From positions 62,001-126,000 of the forward strand of contig NC_009616.1 of the NCBI RefSeq assembly GCF_000016905.1: a stretch of DNA of 64,000 nt, given 5' to 3'. Below the pieces are notes generated by a model that was not told where the DNA came from, did not search any database, and saw only the letters and a program-made list of their open reading frames with translations. How positions within the stretch are numbered: the stretch's first letter is position 1; each line of letters begins with the position of its first letter. Shown here piece after piece: positions 36,443-49,172 of this stretch. The position numbers and the translations under genes are program-made. This stretch comes from Thermosipho melanesiensis BI429 (GTDB taxonomy: Bacteria > Thermotogota > Thermotogae > Thermotogales > Fervidobacteriaceae).

Positions 36443-37663
36443 CTATTTTTTTAAAATGGACACTTTCTCTTTAATTAATAAATCTTTTTCTTTTAACCAA
36501 AAAATTTGTGAAAATACAAATAAAATTAACCCAATAACAAATATTCCCATTCCTATTCCATATTTTTTACTTACCAATCCCATTAAAAATGAAAAAAATG
36601 CCGTTAGCAAAGTGGTAATCTGTGATTCAACAGATAAAACCGACGCAAGTGCCTCAGATTTTTCGCTAATATAAGAAACAACAATGGGTCTTCTAATATT
36701 TTCAATTAAATAAACAAAAACAAATAGAATTATTGAAATATAGTAGAAATTAAAATAGTATGTAATACCTATTAACATAATTACAATAGCTCCAAAAAAT
36801 AACGTTAAATTTAATTTTTTCTTAAATTTCCAAGAATTTCTAGAAGCAATAGAAGTTAAAAGATAAAGTACAAAATAAATAATACCAACTAATATTGCTG
36901 TTCTTTTTTTACTATTTAATCCTAAAAATACAGGAATAGCTAACGCAAATGATTCAATAATCGGTTGCAAATAATCTTTTATACTTTTAAAAACAGAAGA
37001 ATAACTCGTGGCATTTAAAAGTAACTTAAAAGTTTTCCAATTTGAAATTGCACCTAAAAAATCTTTTAATGTATCCTTTTTTGTTTTTTTTATATTACCA
37101 TCTAACTCATCTGGATACGTGGAAAGATTTATAAGATTCAATACATATGGAATTATTGCCATCAAGAAAATAAGTTTATAATTCCCACTAAAAAAAACTA
37201 TCAAAGCTGATAATAAAGAATTTAATGCAGAACCAAGTTGTGATGCAGATCTTGTTGCACCATAGTACTGAACTTTTAAGCTTTCCATGTTATTGAGTTT
37301 TAAATACTGAAAAATCATTGCTTTATGAGTTCCTGTTCTAAATGCCTCTCCAAACGAAAAAAATATCATAGCCAACATAAACAAATAAAAAGAATTACAA
37401 AAGTAAAAAATACTAAAGGATATTATATACGAAATCATAGAAAAAATCATAGATTTTTTTCTTCCATATAAATCAGCAAAAACTCCCGTCGGAATTTCCA
37501 AAATGTTTGTTGCAATACTCTTTATGGAATATAATATTCCAATTTGCAAATAATCTAATCCTGAAGATAAAAACCCTAAGATAAGAAATGGTTCAAAAAA
37601 TCTCAGATTTTTCAAAAAACCATACATTTGAAATTTTCTAAATTGTTTATCCTTTTTTATCAT
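36443..37663 (-). CDS. MFS transporter
   Basis: 406 residues, about 12 membrane segments. 'IPTGVFADLYGRKKSMIFSMI' is the MFS loop 2-3 motif, and 'FFSFGEAFRTGTHKAMIFQYL' follows in segment 4, a pattern of drug- or peptide-exporter-like MFS proteins. Its start lies 17 bases inside the 3' end of the radical SAM gene, so the two are translationally coupled. It may export a product of that enzyme; this is inference from context. Confidence 0.8.
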   Translation of the reverse strand: MIKKDKQFRKFQMYGFLKNLRFFEPFLILGFLSSGLDYLQIGILYSIKSIATNILEIPTGVFADLYGRKKSMIFSMISYIISFSIFYFCNSFYLFMLAMIFFSFGEAFRTGTHKAMIFQYLKLNNMESLKVQYYGATRSASQLGSALNSLLSALIVFFSGNYKLIFLMAIIPYVLNLINLSTYPDELDGNIKKTKKDTLKDFLGAISNWKTFKLLLNATSYSSVFKSIKDYLQPIIESFALAIPVFLGLNSKKRTAILVGIIYFVLYLLTSIASRNSWKFKKKLNLTLFFGAIVIMLIGITYYFNFYYISIILFVFVYLIENIRRPIVVSYISEKSEALASVLSVESQITTLLTAFFSFLMGLVSKKYGIGMGIFVIGLILFVFSQIFWLKEKDLLIKEKVSILKK

Positions 37664-38597
37664 TATCCATCACCCTACAAAATATTGGATCGTGTTTCAA
37701 ATTTAATTTCTTTGCAAATGCTCTACATCCACCAAAACAATTCTCAAAAAATTCACAATTTTTACAACTATTCAATAAAACATCTGGGTTGAAACTTTCC
37801 CATATCTCTTTAAATGATTTTTCATTTAAGTTTCCCATGTAATATTCTTTATCATATCTAAAATGCCCACAAGGAACTACTGTTCCATCTACCAAAACCG
37901 ATGCATGAGTCCTACCCGCTGTACACATACCACTAAAAATATTCTCTTCAACATAAAAATTTACAGTATCTTTGTACTTATCTATCAAACTTCTTACATA
38001 TTCTACTTCCTTTTTTGTAGGAATTAATATATCCTTGTATAATTTTCCTCTTCCTACGGGTACAAACCTATCTACATATAAAGAAACGTTATGTTTTTTG
38101 GCAAACTTTATCATGTCTTCAAAGTAAAGGTAATTTTTTTTGTTAATAACATGTAAAATAGTTACCTCAAAACCTGCTTCTAAAAAATTTAAAAAACCAT
38201 TGTACGTTTTCTCAAATGTTCCTTTACCACGTACAAATTCGTGTATCTCTGGAAAACTTCCATCAAATGAAATTCCAACCTTCAGTTCCGGATAGATCCC
38301 TTTTAACTTATTTACCACATCCTTACTTGCAAGTGATGCGTTGGTATTCAACATAACTCCTAACCCTACATGCACTCCATACTTAATAATATCAAAAATA
38401 TCTTGTCTCAATAAAGGTTCTCCGCCAACCAGATCTACCAATTCTACTTCTCCATTTCTTAGCTCATCAAGCACATGCTTTACTTGCTCTAGGGTAAGTT
38501 CTATTTTCGATTTCTTACCTGCATTACAATAACAATGCTTACAAGAGTAATTACACGCCGTAGTTAATTCAAATTCAACTATCTTAGGTTTTCTCAT
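37647..38597 (-). CDS. radical SAM/SPASM protein
   Basis: 316 residues. The radical SAM cluster motif is Cys15-Cys19-Cys22 in 'TTACNYSCKHCYC', followed by 'VGGEPLLR'. The C-terminal SPASM region has cysteines in 'SGMCTAGRT', 'VVPCGHFRYD', 'CKNCEFFENCFGGC' and 'IFCRVM', enough for auxiliary Fe-S clusters. Such proteins mature peptides or activate enzymes. It is coupled to an MFS gene, which recalls peptide-natural-product loci, but no precursor peptide gene could be found. The ATG follows AAGGGGGAGAG. Confidence 0.88.
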   Translation of the reverse strand: MRKPKIVEFELTTACNYSCKHCYCNAGKKSKIELTLEQVKHVLDELRNGEVELVDLVGGEPLLRQDIFDIIKYGVHVGLGVMLNTNASLASKDVVNKLKGIYPELKVGISFDGSFPEIHEFVRGKGTFEKTYNGFLNFLEAGFEVTILHVINKKNYLYFEDMIKFAKKHNVSLYVDRFVPVGRGKLYKDILIPTKKEVEYVRSLIDKYKDTVNFYVEENIFSGMCTAGRTHASVLVDGTVVPCGHFRYDKEYYMGNLNEKSFKEIWESFNPDVLLNSCKNCEFFENCFGGCRAFAKKLNLKHDPIFCRVMDNDKKG

Positions 38598-38683
38598 ATC
38601 TCTCCCCCTTTCTTTTATAAGTATATACCAAATTCTTTAAAATTGTGATAAAATCATGTTAGAAAAAGCAAAGGAGGGATAAA

Positions 38684-39703
38684 GTGGAAACAAAAGAATT
38701 AATTTTAAGGCTTACTTCAATTGCAGGACCATCCGGGTATGAAACAAACGTGGTAGATGAAATTGAAAAAATAATGAAAAATTTTTCAGATGAAACTTTT
38801 AAAACAAAATTAGGTAGTCTAATCTGCGTAAAGAAAGGAAATGGAAAAGGAAAAGTAGGACTTTTTGCTCATGTAGACCAATTGGGGTTCGTAATCACAA
38901 AGATAGATAAAAAAGGATTCGCCTATGTAGCTGAAATTGGTGGTTGGGATCCAAAAGTGGTAATTGGTCAGCGAGCAAAGATAATTTCAAAAGATAACAA
39001 GGTCTTTGAAGGTATCTTTGGATTTTTAGCCCCCCATTTACAAAAGAAAGAAGAAAAGGGCAAAGTGCCATCTTTCAATTATTTGTTTTTAGATATTAGC
39101 ATCAACAAAGATTGGAAAGAAATTTCAGTGGGAGACTTAGTGGTACTAGACAATATAGAAGCCTTTGAACAAAACAGCTATATCTTTTCACCTGCTCTTG
39201 ACAATAGGGCAAGTTGTGCGGCTTTAATAAAAACAGCGGAACTTCTTCAAAAAATAAAGCATGAAGTTGACGTATACTTTATCTTTTCAACGCAGGAAGA
39301 GGAAGGGGGACCAGGTGCTCCAACCGCCGCTTACCTTTCAGACCTTGATTATGCATTTGTAGTAGATGTTACACATGGAAATGAAAATGTTCCCGGATAT
39401 GAAAAGGTAGAAATAAATAAAGGGCCTGTGGTTGCAATTGGTCCTGTTGTAAATAGGGAATTCAACGAAATTGTTAGAAAAACGGCTAATGAATTTAATA
39501 TTCAAATCCAATTTGAACCTATTCCTAGAAGAAGTGGAACAGATACTGATGAGGTACAATTAGTAAGAAAAGGTATAAAAACACAACTGTTATCAATACC
39601 TTTAAAATATATGCACACACCATATGAAAAAATCTCAATCCAGGATATTGAAAATACATCAAAATTGATAACATTTACCATTTCGGCATTGGAGGTGCAA
39701 TAA
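38684..39703 (+). CDS. M42 family aminopeptidase, first copy
   Basis: 339 residues, GTG start after AAGGAGGG. M42 enzymes form large tetrahedral dodecamers that trim short peptides from the N-terminus with two metal ions. Metal and catalytic residues appear in 'GLFAHVDQLGFVI' (His), 'SPALDNRASCAAL' (Asp), 'FSTQEEEGGPG' (Glu-Glu) and 'YAFVVDVTHG' (Asp); the last histidine is in 'KYMHTPYEKI'. Its stop overlaps the start of the second copy by one base. Confidence 0.9.
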   Translation: METKELILRLTSIAGPSGYETNVVDEIEKIMKNFSDETFKTKLGSLICVKKGNGKGKVGLFAHVDQLGFVITKIDKKGFAYVAEIGGWDPKVVIGQRAKIISKDNKVFEGIFGFLAPHLQKKEEKGKVPSFNYLFLDISINKDWKEISVGDLVVLDNIEAFEQNSYIFSPALDNRASCAALIKTAELLQKIKHEVDVYFIFSTQEEEGGPGAPTAAYLSDLDYAFVVDVTHGNENVPGYEKVEINKGPVVAIGPVVNREFNEIVRKTANEFNIQIQFEPIPRRSGTDTDEVQLVRKGIKTQLLSIPLKYMHTPYEKISIQDIENTSKLITFTISALEVQ

Positions 39704-40707
39704 TGTATTTAAAAGAGCTTTCTGAGATAAATGGTGTTTCTGGCAACGAACAAAAAGTTAGAGACTTTATCTTAGATAAAATCAAGGATAAGGTTGATAA
39801 ATATTGGATAGATAGAATGGGGAATTTAATAGTGTTTAAAAAAGGGAAATCAAAAGCTAAAGTTGTATTAGACGCACACATGGATGAAGTGGGATTTATG
39901 GTAACAAAAATAAATGATGATGGAACATTATCATTTATGCCAGTTGGTGGTGTTGATCCTAGAGTTGTAATAGGTAAAAAAGTTATAATAAACGATGAAA
40001 TTGTAGGAATTATTGGATTTAAAGCAATTCATTTACAAGATAGTCCTTATAAAACTCCAGAATTTTCACAACTAAGCATTGATGCAGGGTTTTCTTCAAA
40101 AAAAGAAGCAGAAAAAAAAGTTAAAATAGGTGATTACGTTGCCTTTACGACAAAATACAAAGAAGTAGGTAATTTTGCCACTGGAAAGGCTTTCGACGAT
40201 AGGGGTGGATGTAGTATACTAATTGATTTAATTGAAAAAAACATAAAAACTGATTACGATCTATATTTTGTATTTAGTGTACAAGAAGAAACTGGTTTAA
40301 GAGGATCAGCAGTAGTCGCCGAACAAATTCAACCAGACTTTGCTATTGCAATTGAAACAACAACTGCGGGTGACAATCCAGAACTTGATAAGGAACTTTG
40401 GGCAACTCATCTTGGTGAAGGCCCGGCAATTACATTTATGCACTCTGGTTATGTAATTGATAAAAATCTTTTTGAATCACTTGTAAAAACTGCAAAAGAT
40501 AATAATATACCATTCCAATACAAAAGAAGGACTGCTGGAGGTACAAATGCAGCAAGATATGCAAGAAGTGCCTATGGTATCCCATCTGCAGTAATATCCA
40601 TACCTTCAAGATATATTCATAGTCCACTTATAGTTATTAATTTGGAAGACTACAAAAACACAGTTTTACTTTTACAAAAATTTCTTGAAGAAGCTCCAAT
40701 AAAATAA
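39703..40707 (+). CDS. M42 family aminopeptidase, second copy
   Basis: 334 residues, roughly one-third identical to its neighbour by eye. Active-site blocks are 'VVLDAHMDEVGFMV', 'GKAFDDRGGCSILI', 'FVFSVQEETGLRGSA', 'AIAIETTTAGD' and 'SRYIHSPLIVI'. Co-transcription with the first copy suggests two subunits with different residue preference, possibly in one hetero-oligomer as known for some archaeal M42 enzymes. A GGAGGTG site lies in the last codons of the first gene. Confidence 0.9.
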   Translation: MYLKELSEINGVSGNEQKVRDFILDKIKDKVDKYWIDRMGNLIVFKKGKSKAKVVLDAHMDEVGFMVTKINDDGTLSFMPVGGVDPRVVIGKKVIINDEIVGIIGFKAIHLQDSPYKTPEFSQLSIDAGFSSKKEAEKKVKIGDYVAFTTKYKEVGNFATGKAFDDRGGCSILIDLIEKNIKTDYDLYFVFSVQEETGLRGSAVVAEQIQPDFAIAIETTTAGDNPELDKELWATHLGEGPAITFMHSGYVIDKNLFESLVKTAKDNNIPFQYKRRTAGGTNAARYARSAYGIPSAVISIPSRYIHSPLIVINLEDYKNTVLLLQKFLEEAPIK

Positions 40708-40733
40708 AGATGGCCCGTTTAGGAGCCATCTTT
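40706..40733. terminator. bidirectional terminator between M42 and rpoZ genes
   Basis: AAAGATGGC and GCCATCTTT form a 9-bp stem at the end of two convergent transcripts. It includes the rpoZ stop region. Confidence 0.8.
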
Positions 40734-40959
40734 ATTTTACATTTGGTATTAATACCTTCAATATTTCTTCGTTTTTGATTCTTATATATCCCTCACTTAA
40801 CTCTTTTAAAGCTATACTTACATAGTTATTATCCCAAGTTTCCACATATGAATGCGCAAATTCTTTTAAATTCTCCGCTCTCTTTGCCACTGCTATGGGA
40901 ATTGCAAATTTATACGGTATCTTTTTTAAAAGCTCGTCATAGTTAATTACGGGATTCAT
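40732..40959 (-). CDS. rpoZ: RNA polymerase omega subunit
   Basis: 75 residues. Omega helps beta-prime fold and bind alpha. The diagnostic '[16 protein letters not shown]' helix is at residues 16-31, followed by '[15 protein letters not shown]'. It directly follows gmk, as in many bacteria. Confidence 0.9.
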   Translation of the reverse strand: MNPVINYDELLKKIPYKFAIPIAVAKRAENLKEFAHSYVETWDNNYVSIALKELSEGYIRIKNEEILKVLIPNVK

Positions 40960-40960
40960 A

Positions 40961-41575
40961 CTATTTACCTCCTTTAAGTAATTTCTCTTCTAGTTCTTCA
41001 TCAAATATTCTTTTTGTCTTGTATGATTCTGCAATTACAATGGATTTCATTGCAATTATTGACTTTTCAAGATCACTATTAATTATCAAATAGTCAAACT
41101 CCTTAATCTTGGACATTTCCCATTTTGCATTCTCAAACCTTTTTAACATTATTTCTTCACTTTCTGTTCCTCTTTTTAAAAGTCTGTCCCTTAATACTTT
41201 ATAACTTGGAGGAGCAACAAAAACAAAAACTGCATCTGAAAAATTTTTCTTAACTTGCAGAGCACCCTGTACATCTATATCTAATATTATCCTATTACCT
41301 TTCTTTATATTCTCAACCACAAACTTTTTTGGTGTACCATACAAATTACCATGTACCTGAGCCCACTCTAAAAACTCACCATTTTCTCGCATCTTTTTAA
41401 ATTCCTCTTTACTTATAAAAAAATAATCCACTCCATTAATTTCACCAGGTCTCGGTGGGCGAGTTGTACATGAAACTGAAAATACAATCCTATCAAGTTT
41501 GTTTAATAAAGCATTTATTATACTAGTTTTTCCAACACCTGATGGTCCACTTACAACTATTAAAGTGCCTTCCAT
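40961..41575 (-). CDS. gmk: guanylate kinase
   Basis: 204 residues. It phosphorylates GMP to GDP. The P-loop is 'GPSGVGKTS' at residues 10-18; the GMP-binding '[19 protein letters not shown]' and lid '[16 protein letters not shown]' are intact. Part of the yicC-remA-gmk-rpoZ operon. Confidence 0.96.
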   Translation of the reverse strand: MEGTLIVVSGPSGVGKTSIINALLNKLDRIVFSVSCTTRPPRPGEINGVDYFFISKEEFKKMRENGEFLEWAQVHGNLYGTPKKFVVENIKKGNRIILDIDVQGALQVKKNFSDAVFVFVAPPSYKVLRDRLLKRGTESEEIMLKRFENAKWEMSKIKEFDYLIINSDLEKSIIAMKSIVIAESYKTKRIFDEELEEKLLKGGK

Positions 41576-41576
41576 A

Positions 41577-41861
41577 TTATCCCTTTCTTCTAATTCTCTC
41601 TAATTGTTCTTCAATTTCAAAAAATGATTGCATAAATCTCTGTGCAATTGTTTCTGGCTGAATAGCGCTTAAAATAATATGGTTACTATCTGATATAAGT
41701 ATTGCTCTTGTTTTTCTTCCGTATGTTGCATCTATTAATTTTCCCTCTTCTTTAGCATCTTCCTTTAATCTTTTCAATGGCGCACTCTCTGGATTTACTA
41801 TTGCAACAATTCTATCACCTGCGATAACATTCCCAAAACCAATATTAATAAGTCCAAACAT
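41577..41861 (-). CDS. remA: RemA/DUF370 family DNA-binding protein
   Basis: 94 residues. In B. subtilis RemA is a ring-forming DNA-binding activator of matrix and osmoprotection genes. The conserved core '[22 protein letters not shown]' and '[15 protein letters not shown]' is present, plus a charged C-terminal tail longer than in Bacillus. The position between yicC and gmk is conserved across Firmicutes and Thermotogae. Confidence 0.88.
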   Translation of the reverse strand: MFGLINIGFGNVIAGDRIVAIVNPESAPLKRLKEDAKEEGKLIDATYGRKTRAILISDSNHIILSAIQPETIAQRFMQSFFEIEEQLERIRRKG

Positions 41862-41879
41862 AAACTTACACCTCCCAAA

Positions 41880-42752
41880 TTATTCAATATTTTGAACTTG
41901 CTCTTTTAATTGAGAATTAATATATTTTCCTTCTAAAGCATAATTCGTAATTTCTAACATTCTACTTTTTGAAAGTATTGTATTAAATTCTCTATGAACC
42001 TCTTGCGTCAAAAAATTCAACAGAGTTCCAACTGGCTCATCAGACCTTATCAATTCTTCCAACCTAGTTAAATGACTTTTTAATCTCGCAATTTCTTCCC
42101 TTATATCCGCTTTATCAGCTATTAGTGCAACTGCAGTTTCAAATTGATTTACGTCTAACTCAACCTTTTCAGGTAATATTTCTTCGACATTTTCTCTAAT
42201 TTTCTTTGCTATTTCACCCTTTAATTTAAATGATAAGCTACTAATACTTTCAACTATCTCTTTCATTTTCTGAATCATGTCATTTAATTCAACAAATAAC
42301 TTTTGTCCTTCCTTTTCACGCTCATCTACTAGTCTTTTCAAAGTATCCAAAATAACACTCTCAGAAAATTCCCAAAGCTCTTCTACAACTTCATCGCTAA
42401 AATCTCCTCTAAAAATTTCCTTAAATATTAAAAGATCACCTACGCTCAATAAATTTTGTATCCCAAGCTGCTCCCTTAAGCTTTCAAGACTTTCAAAATA
42501 CGATTTTGCCATTACATAATCTATATTCAAATCCACAGGTGTTAAAAATTTTACATTTAATCTAAGATAAGCTTTTCCCCTTTTTATCCTGTTTGCAATA
42601 ATTCTGTTTATTTTTATTTCCTTTGAACTTAGATAATACGGCACCCCTACAAAAACATCTAAACCTTTTGAATTTAAGGTCTTTATTTCACAAGATACTT
42701 TAAATTTTTCGGAAACTTTTTCAACTTTCGCATATCCTGTCATACTTTTCAC
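41880..42752 (-). CDS. yicC: YicC family endoribonuclease
   Basis: 290 residues from a GTG at 42752, giving the family N-terminus MKSMTGY; a GTG three codons earlier is inside the AGGAGTG site. YicC-type proteins are reported endoribonucleases that affect small RNA turnover. The C-terminal domain ends with the conserved 'RSDEPVGTLLNFLTQEVHREFNTILSKS' region (two blocks near residues 235-265). First gene of yicC-remA-gmk-rpoZ. Confidence 0.9.
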   Translation of the reverse strand: MKSMTGYAKVEKVSEKFKVSCEIKTLNSKGLDVFVGVPYYLSSKEIKINRIIANRIKRGKAYLRLNVKFLTPVDLNIDYVMAKSYFESLESLREQLGIQNLLSVGDLLIFKEIFRGDFSDEVVEELWEFSESVILDTLKRLVDEREKEGQKLFVELNDMIQKMKEIVESISSLSFKLKGEIAKKIRENVEEILPEKVELDVNQFETAVALIADKADIREEIARLKSHLTRLEELIRSDEPVGTLLNFLTQEVHREFNTILSKSRMLEITNYALEGKYINSQLKEQVQNIE

Positions 42753-42772
42753 ATAAATCACTCCTATAAATA

Positions 42773-42800
42773 ATTATACACAATTTTTTGCAAATTTCAA
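42773..42800 (-). promoter_or_regulatory. yicC operon promoter
   Basis: TTGAAA (42800-42795), 16 bases, TATAAT (42778-42773) on the minus strand, about 20 bases before the GTG start. Confidence 0.65.
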
Positions 42801-42827
42801 AGTTTTTTTCAATTTTTCAACATTATT

Positions 42828-42863
42828 TAAAAAAAAAAAAAAGACAGGACCCAAAAGGGTCCT
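42828..42863 (-). terminator. terminator after the 2-oxoacid oxidoreductase operon
   Basis: AGGACCC and GGGTCCT with a 4-base loop, then GTC and about 13 T on the minus strand. Confidence 0.85.
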
Positions 42864-42888
42864 ATAATGAGGGCTTTATCTCATCCGC

Positions 42889-43425
42889 CTACTGTTTTGC
42901 AATAGCAATTCCTTCTTCAATAGCCTTTTTATTAACCTCAATTAAATTTGCCTTTTTACCCGTTAATTTTTTCTCTAGTGCTTTAAACAAACTTTCCTTC
43001 GAAACAATATTTGTTACACCAATAACAGCACCTAACATGACCATATTAGCAACCTTTAAATTTCCTAACTTATCTGCTATTTCATTACACGGGACCTTCT
43101 TAATGTTGATATCAACTTTTCTATCAGCTTCCCTATCAATAACTGATTCATTTAAGAAAAGATAACCATTTTCAGTAACTACATTTTGGAACTTTAGCAT
43201 CGACGGAATATTCATCGCAACTACAACCTCTGCTTGGTCAACTACCGGAGATGCTACTTCTTTGTCTTCCACAACCACTGTACAATTTGCCGTCCCACCT
43301 CGCATTTCAGGACCATATGATGGCATCCATGTAACATTTTTCCCCTCTATCATTCCCGCATATGCAAGAATTTGCCCCATTAACATTACACCTTGCCCAC
43401 CAAATCCTGCAAAAATAAACCTCAT
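42889..43425 (-). CDS. korC: 2-oxoacid:ferredoxin oxidoreductase, gamma subunit
   Basis: 178 residues with the gamma-domain start '[20 protein letters not shown]' and '[18 protein letters not shown]'. The enzyme oxidatively decarboxylates 2-oxoacids to acyl-CoA and reduced ferredoxin. It is the last gene of the operon and overlaps korB as ATGA. The subunit set (separate delta, alpha, beta, gamma) matches 2-oxoglutarate or 2-oxoisovalerate types; the latter is favoured by the linked butyrate kinases. Confidence 0.9.
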   Translation of the reverse strand: MRFIFAGFGGQGVMLMGQILAYAGMIEGKNVTWMPSYGPEMRGGTANCTVVVEDKEVASPVVDQAEVVVAMNIPSMLKFQNVVTENGYLFLNESVIDREADRKVDINIKKVPCNEIADKLGNLKVANMVMLGAVIGVTNIVSKESLFKALEKKLTGKKANLIEVNKKAIEEGIAIAKQ

Positions 43426-44174
43426 TTTTCATCACCAACCTTATCAACAAAAATTCCCAATGGATATTCAGGAATCATATTTTCTTCAAGCCACTTGCCG
43501 GCGGAAACGGGATCTATACCCCAATTTGTTGGACATGTTGATAAGACCTCTACCATTCCAAACCCTAGACCTTTCACTTGAGCCAAAAATGCCTTTTTTA
43601 TTGCTTTTTTTGTTTTTTCAACATCTTGTGGTGTATTTACTTTAGTTCTTGCAAGATATGCAACACCTTTTGCTTCTTTTAAGAATTCACACATATGCAT
43701 TGGATATCCATCATTTTCTGCTGTTCTTCCGTATGGAGTTGTAGTCGATTTCATACCAAGTAATGTAGTTGGTGCCATTTGACCACCTGTCATACCATAA
43801 ATAGCATTATTTACAAATATTGTAGTAATTTTTTCGCCTCTATTTGCCGCATGCATAATTTCGGCCGTACCAATTGCCGCTAAATCACCATCACCTTGAT
43901 ATGTAAACACATACAAATCTGGACGTGCTCTTTTCATACCAGTAGCAACTGCCGGAGCTCTACCATGAGGTGCTATAGTTCCATCCATGTTAAAAAACTG
44001 ATAAGCAAAAACGGAACAACCTATTGGGGAAACAACCAAAGTTTTTTCTCTTATCCCAAGCTCATCAATAACTTCTGCAATCAATCTATGAATAATTCCA
44101 TGATGACAACCTGGGCAATAAGTAAATTCCTTTCCCGTTAACGATTCTGGCATTTTATGCAAAACCTTTCTCAT
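43422..44174 (-). CDS. korB: 2-oxoacid:ferredoxin oxidoreductase, beta subunit (TPP-binding)
   Basis: 250 residues from the ATG at 44174, six bases after GGAGGTG. Thiamine diphosphate binding is shown by '[13 protein letters not shown]', '[20 protein letters not shown]' and '[16 protein letters not shown]'. Only one of the cluster cysteines typical of longer beta subunits is obvious, in line with the short KorB/VorA type. It follows korA with only the ribosome binding site between. Confidence 0.92.
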   Translation of the reverse strand: MRKVLHKMPESLTGKEFTYCPGCHHGIIHRLIAEVIDELGIREKTLVVSPIGCSVFAYQFFNMDGTIAPHGRAPAVATGMKRARPDLYVFTYQGDGDLAAIGTAEIMHAANRGEKITTIFVNNAIYGMTGGQMAPTTLLGMKSTTTPYGRTAENDGYPMHMCEFLKEAKGVAYLARTKVNTPQDVEKTKKAIKKAFLAQVKGLGFGMVEVLSTCPTNWGIDPVSAGKWLEENMIPEYPLGIFVDKVGDEK

Positions 44175-44179
44175 TTCAC

Positions 44180-45238
44180 TCACCTCCTAATTTCCTCTTT
44201 AAGTGCATTTAAAATTTCAGTTGGTGTTGGGACTACTCCACCCATCCTTGAATAGAACTTTACTGGTTTTTTACCTTTTACAGCAAGCTTTACATCTTCG
44301 AGCATTTGTCCCATATTCATTTCAACATCAAAGAACATATCTACCCTATCAACTAATTTTTCTAATTGTTCATATGGGAATGGCCATACGGTAATAGGTC
44401 TAAATAATCCCACTTTTAATCCTTCTTCACGTGCTATGTCAACAACACTTTTTGCAATTCTTCCAATTGTTCCAAAAGCGGTAATCACTATTTCTGCATC
44501 ATCTGTTCTGTATTCTTCCCATCTTACTTCATTTTCTTCTATCTTTCTATATATCTCAACTAATTCTAAATTCATCTTTTCAAGATTGTATGGATCAATG
44601 TCAAAAGAAGTAACAATGTGCGGTTCTCTACCCTTTGCACCTGTTAATGCCCAATCACTGTGATCAGGTAATGTAGATAAATCTCTAAACTCTGGAAATA
44701 CAACCGGCTCCATCATTTGCCCCAATAAACCATCTGCCAATATCAACGCAGGTGTTCTATACTTATCAGAAAGATCAAATGCCAAAACAGTTAAATCAAC
44801 TGCTTCCTGTACTGTAGATGGTGCAAGTACAATTAATCTGTAATCTCCATGACCTCCACCTTTTGTTGCTTGCCAATAATCACCTTGCGCTGGCTGAATA
44901 TCACCAAGTCCGGGACCACCTCGTACTACATTTACAAAAACAGCAGGCAATTTTGCACACGCCATATATGATACACCTTCCATCATTAAACTAAAACCTG
45001 GAGATGATGTAGAAGTCATAACTCTCTTCCCTGTACAAGCTGCTCCATACAACATGTTAACTGTTGCAACTTCACTTTCCGTTTGTAAAAACACTCCGCC
45101 TACTTCTGGAAGTCTCTTTGCCATATATTCCGGGAGTTCACTTTGAGGGGTTATTGGATAACCAAAAAAGTGCCTACAACCTGCTCTAATAGCGGCTTCG
45201 CCTATTGCTTCCGTACCCTTAACCATTACCTTTTCCAT
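44180..45238 (-). CDS. korA: 2-oxoacid:ferredoxin oxidoreductase, alpha subunit
   Basis: 352 residues. It opens '[33 protein letters not shown]' in blocks typical of the VorB/KorA type, then '[14 protein letters not shown]' and '[17 protein letters not shown]'. This subunit carries the pyrimidine-binding half of the TPP site. GGAGGG precedes the ATG by seven bases. The resemblance to 3-methyl-2-oxobutanoate (VorB) members suggests branched-chain oxoacids as substrate. Confidence 0.9.
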   Translation of the reverse strand: MEKVMVKGTEAIGEAAIRAGCRHFFGYPITPQSELPEYMAKRLPEVGGVFLQTESEVATVNMLYGAACTGKRVMTSTSSPGFSLMMEGVSYMACAKLPAVFVNVVRGGPGLGDIQPAQGDYWQATKGGGHGDYRLIVLAPSTVQEAVDLTVLAFDLSDKYRTPALILADGLLGQMMEPVVFPEFRDLSTLPDHSDWALTGAKGREPHIVTSFDIDPYNLEKMNLELVEIYRKIEENEVRWEEYRTDDAEIVITAFGTIGRIAKSVVDIAREEGLKVGLFRPITVWPFPYEQLEKLVDRVDMFFDVEMNMGQMLEDVKLAVKGKKPVKFYSRMGGVVPTPTEILNALKEEIRR

Positions 45239-45250
45239 ATCTTTCCCTCC

Positions 45251-45472
45251 TCACTCTTCCCTGTAAACTGTTATACATACATCAGGACACATTCTATAAC
45301 AAAAACCACATGCAATACATTTTTCCAAATGTTTTGCTTCAGCTGGATGGTAACCTTTACTATTAAATTCTTCTGAAAATTCAATAACCTTCATTGGACA
45401 GGCATTAATACACAATCCACAACCCTTACATCTTTCCTGATCAATTTCAATATATCCTTTTACCTTAGGCAT
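45251..45472 (-). CDS. korD: 2-oxoacid:ferredoxin oxidoreductase, delta (ferredoxin-like) subunit
   Basis: 73 residues from the ATG at 45472 (a GTG two codons earlier is too close to AAGGAGG). Two [4Fe-4S] motifs, 'CKGCGLCINACP' and 'CIACGFCYRMCP', carry electrons from the TPP subunit to free ferredoxin. Confidence 0.92.
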   Translation of the reverse strand: MPKVKGYIEIDQERCKGCGLCINACPMKVIEFSEEFNSKGYHPAEAKHLEKCIACGFCYRMCPDVCITVYREE

Positions 45473-45485
45473 TTTCACACCCTCC

Positions 45486-48101
<2,616 letters not shown>

Positions 48102-48118
<17 letters not shown>

Positions 48119-49172
48119 CTTTCTCACCCCAAGTCTTTGCTTTTTCTTCCCCTCTCAAAACCCTTAATGCACCCATTGCAAGTGCTTCCATTTCAAATTC
48201 TCCAGGAACCGAAAAAACAGGTGCAAATTTAAACACGTATGATTTGATTTTTTCAACAATTTTTGGATTATTTGCGATACCACCTGTAATTACTATCGCA
48301 TCTACTTTTCCTTTCAAAACTGCACACATTCCACCTATTTCTTTTGCAATCTGATACACCATTGCATCAACAAAAAATCTTTCCTCATCACTACCTTCCT
48401 CTAAAATCTTTTTCACATCATTTGTTCCAACGTAAGCAACTAATCCACCTTTTCCAACGAATAGTTTCTTAAGTTCATTTTTTGAATACTTACCTGAAAA
48501 GCAAAGCTTTACAACATCTCCTACGGGAAGTTCTCCTGTTCTTTCTGGACTAAATGGTCCTTCATCATTTGCATTATTTACATCTATCATTCTTCCCTTT
48601 TCATGAGCTGTAACTGAAATACCTCCTCCAAGATGAGCAATAACCATATTAAGCTCTTCGTACTTTTTTCCAAGCTGACTTGCCACTTCCCTCGCCACTG
48701 CTTTTATATTCAACGCATGAGCAAGACTTAATCTTTCAATTTCAGGTATTCCTGATATTCTTGCTTCATCTATCATCTCATCCACAGAAACGGGATCTGT
48801 AATATATACAGGTATTCTTCCGCTAGATAGAGAAAAACCAATTACCGCAGCCAAATTTGAGGCATGCTTAACCTTTGTTTTGTTTTTCAAATAATCAACC
48901 ATATTTTCATCTACGACATATGTTCCACTCTCAAGCGGTGGAAGAATTCCCCCTCTACATGCAATTGCGGAAAAATCTTCAATTTTATACCCTTCTGATT
49001 CAATAAAATCTAAAATTGCCTTTTTCCTAAACTCTTCTTGCTCCATAATATCGTTGAATTTTTCAAGTTCATCCACATCGTGTCTTAAAGTTCTTTGAAC
49101 AAGTTTTTTATTATCGGCAAAAATGGCAACTTTTGTACTTGTAGAACCAGGGTTAATTGTTAAAATTAACAC
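48102..49172 (-). CDS. butyrate kinase family protein, copy 2
   Basis: 356 residues, GTG start that shares one base with the stop of the aminotransferase gene (TAGTG). Blocks match copy 1 ('[13 protein letters not shown]', 'ACRGGILPPLESGTY', 'IAHLGGGISVTAHEKGRMID', 'ITGGIANNPKIV') but the two differ through most of their length, so they are old paralogs. Two kinases around one ptb suggests different acyl phosphates or a hetero-oligomer. Confidence 0.92.
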
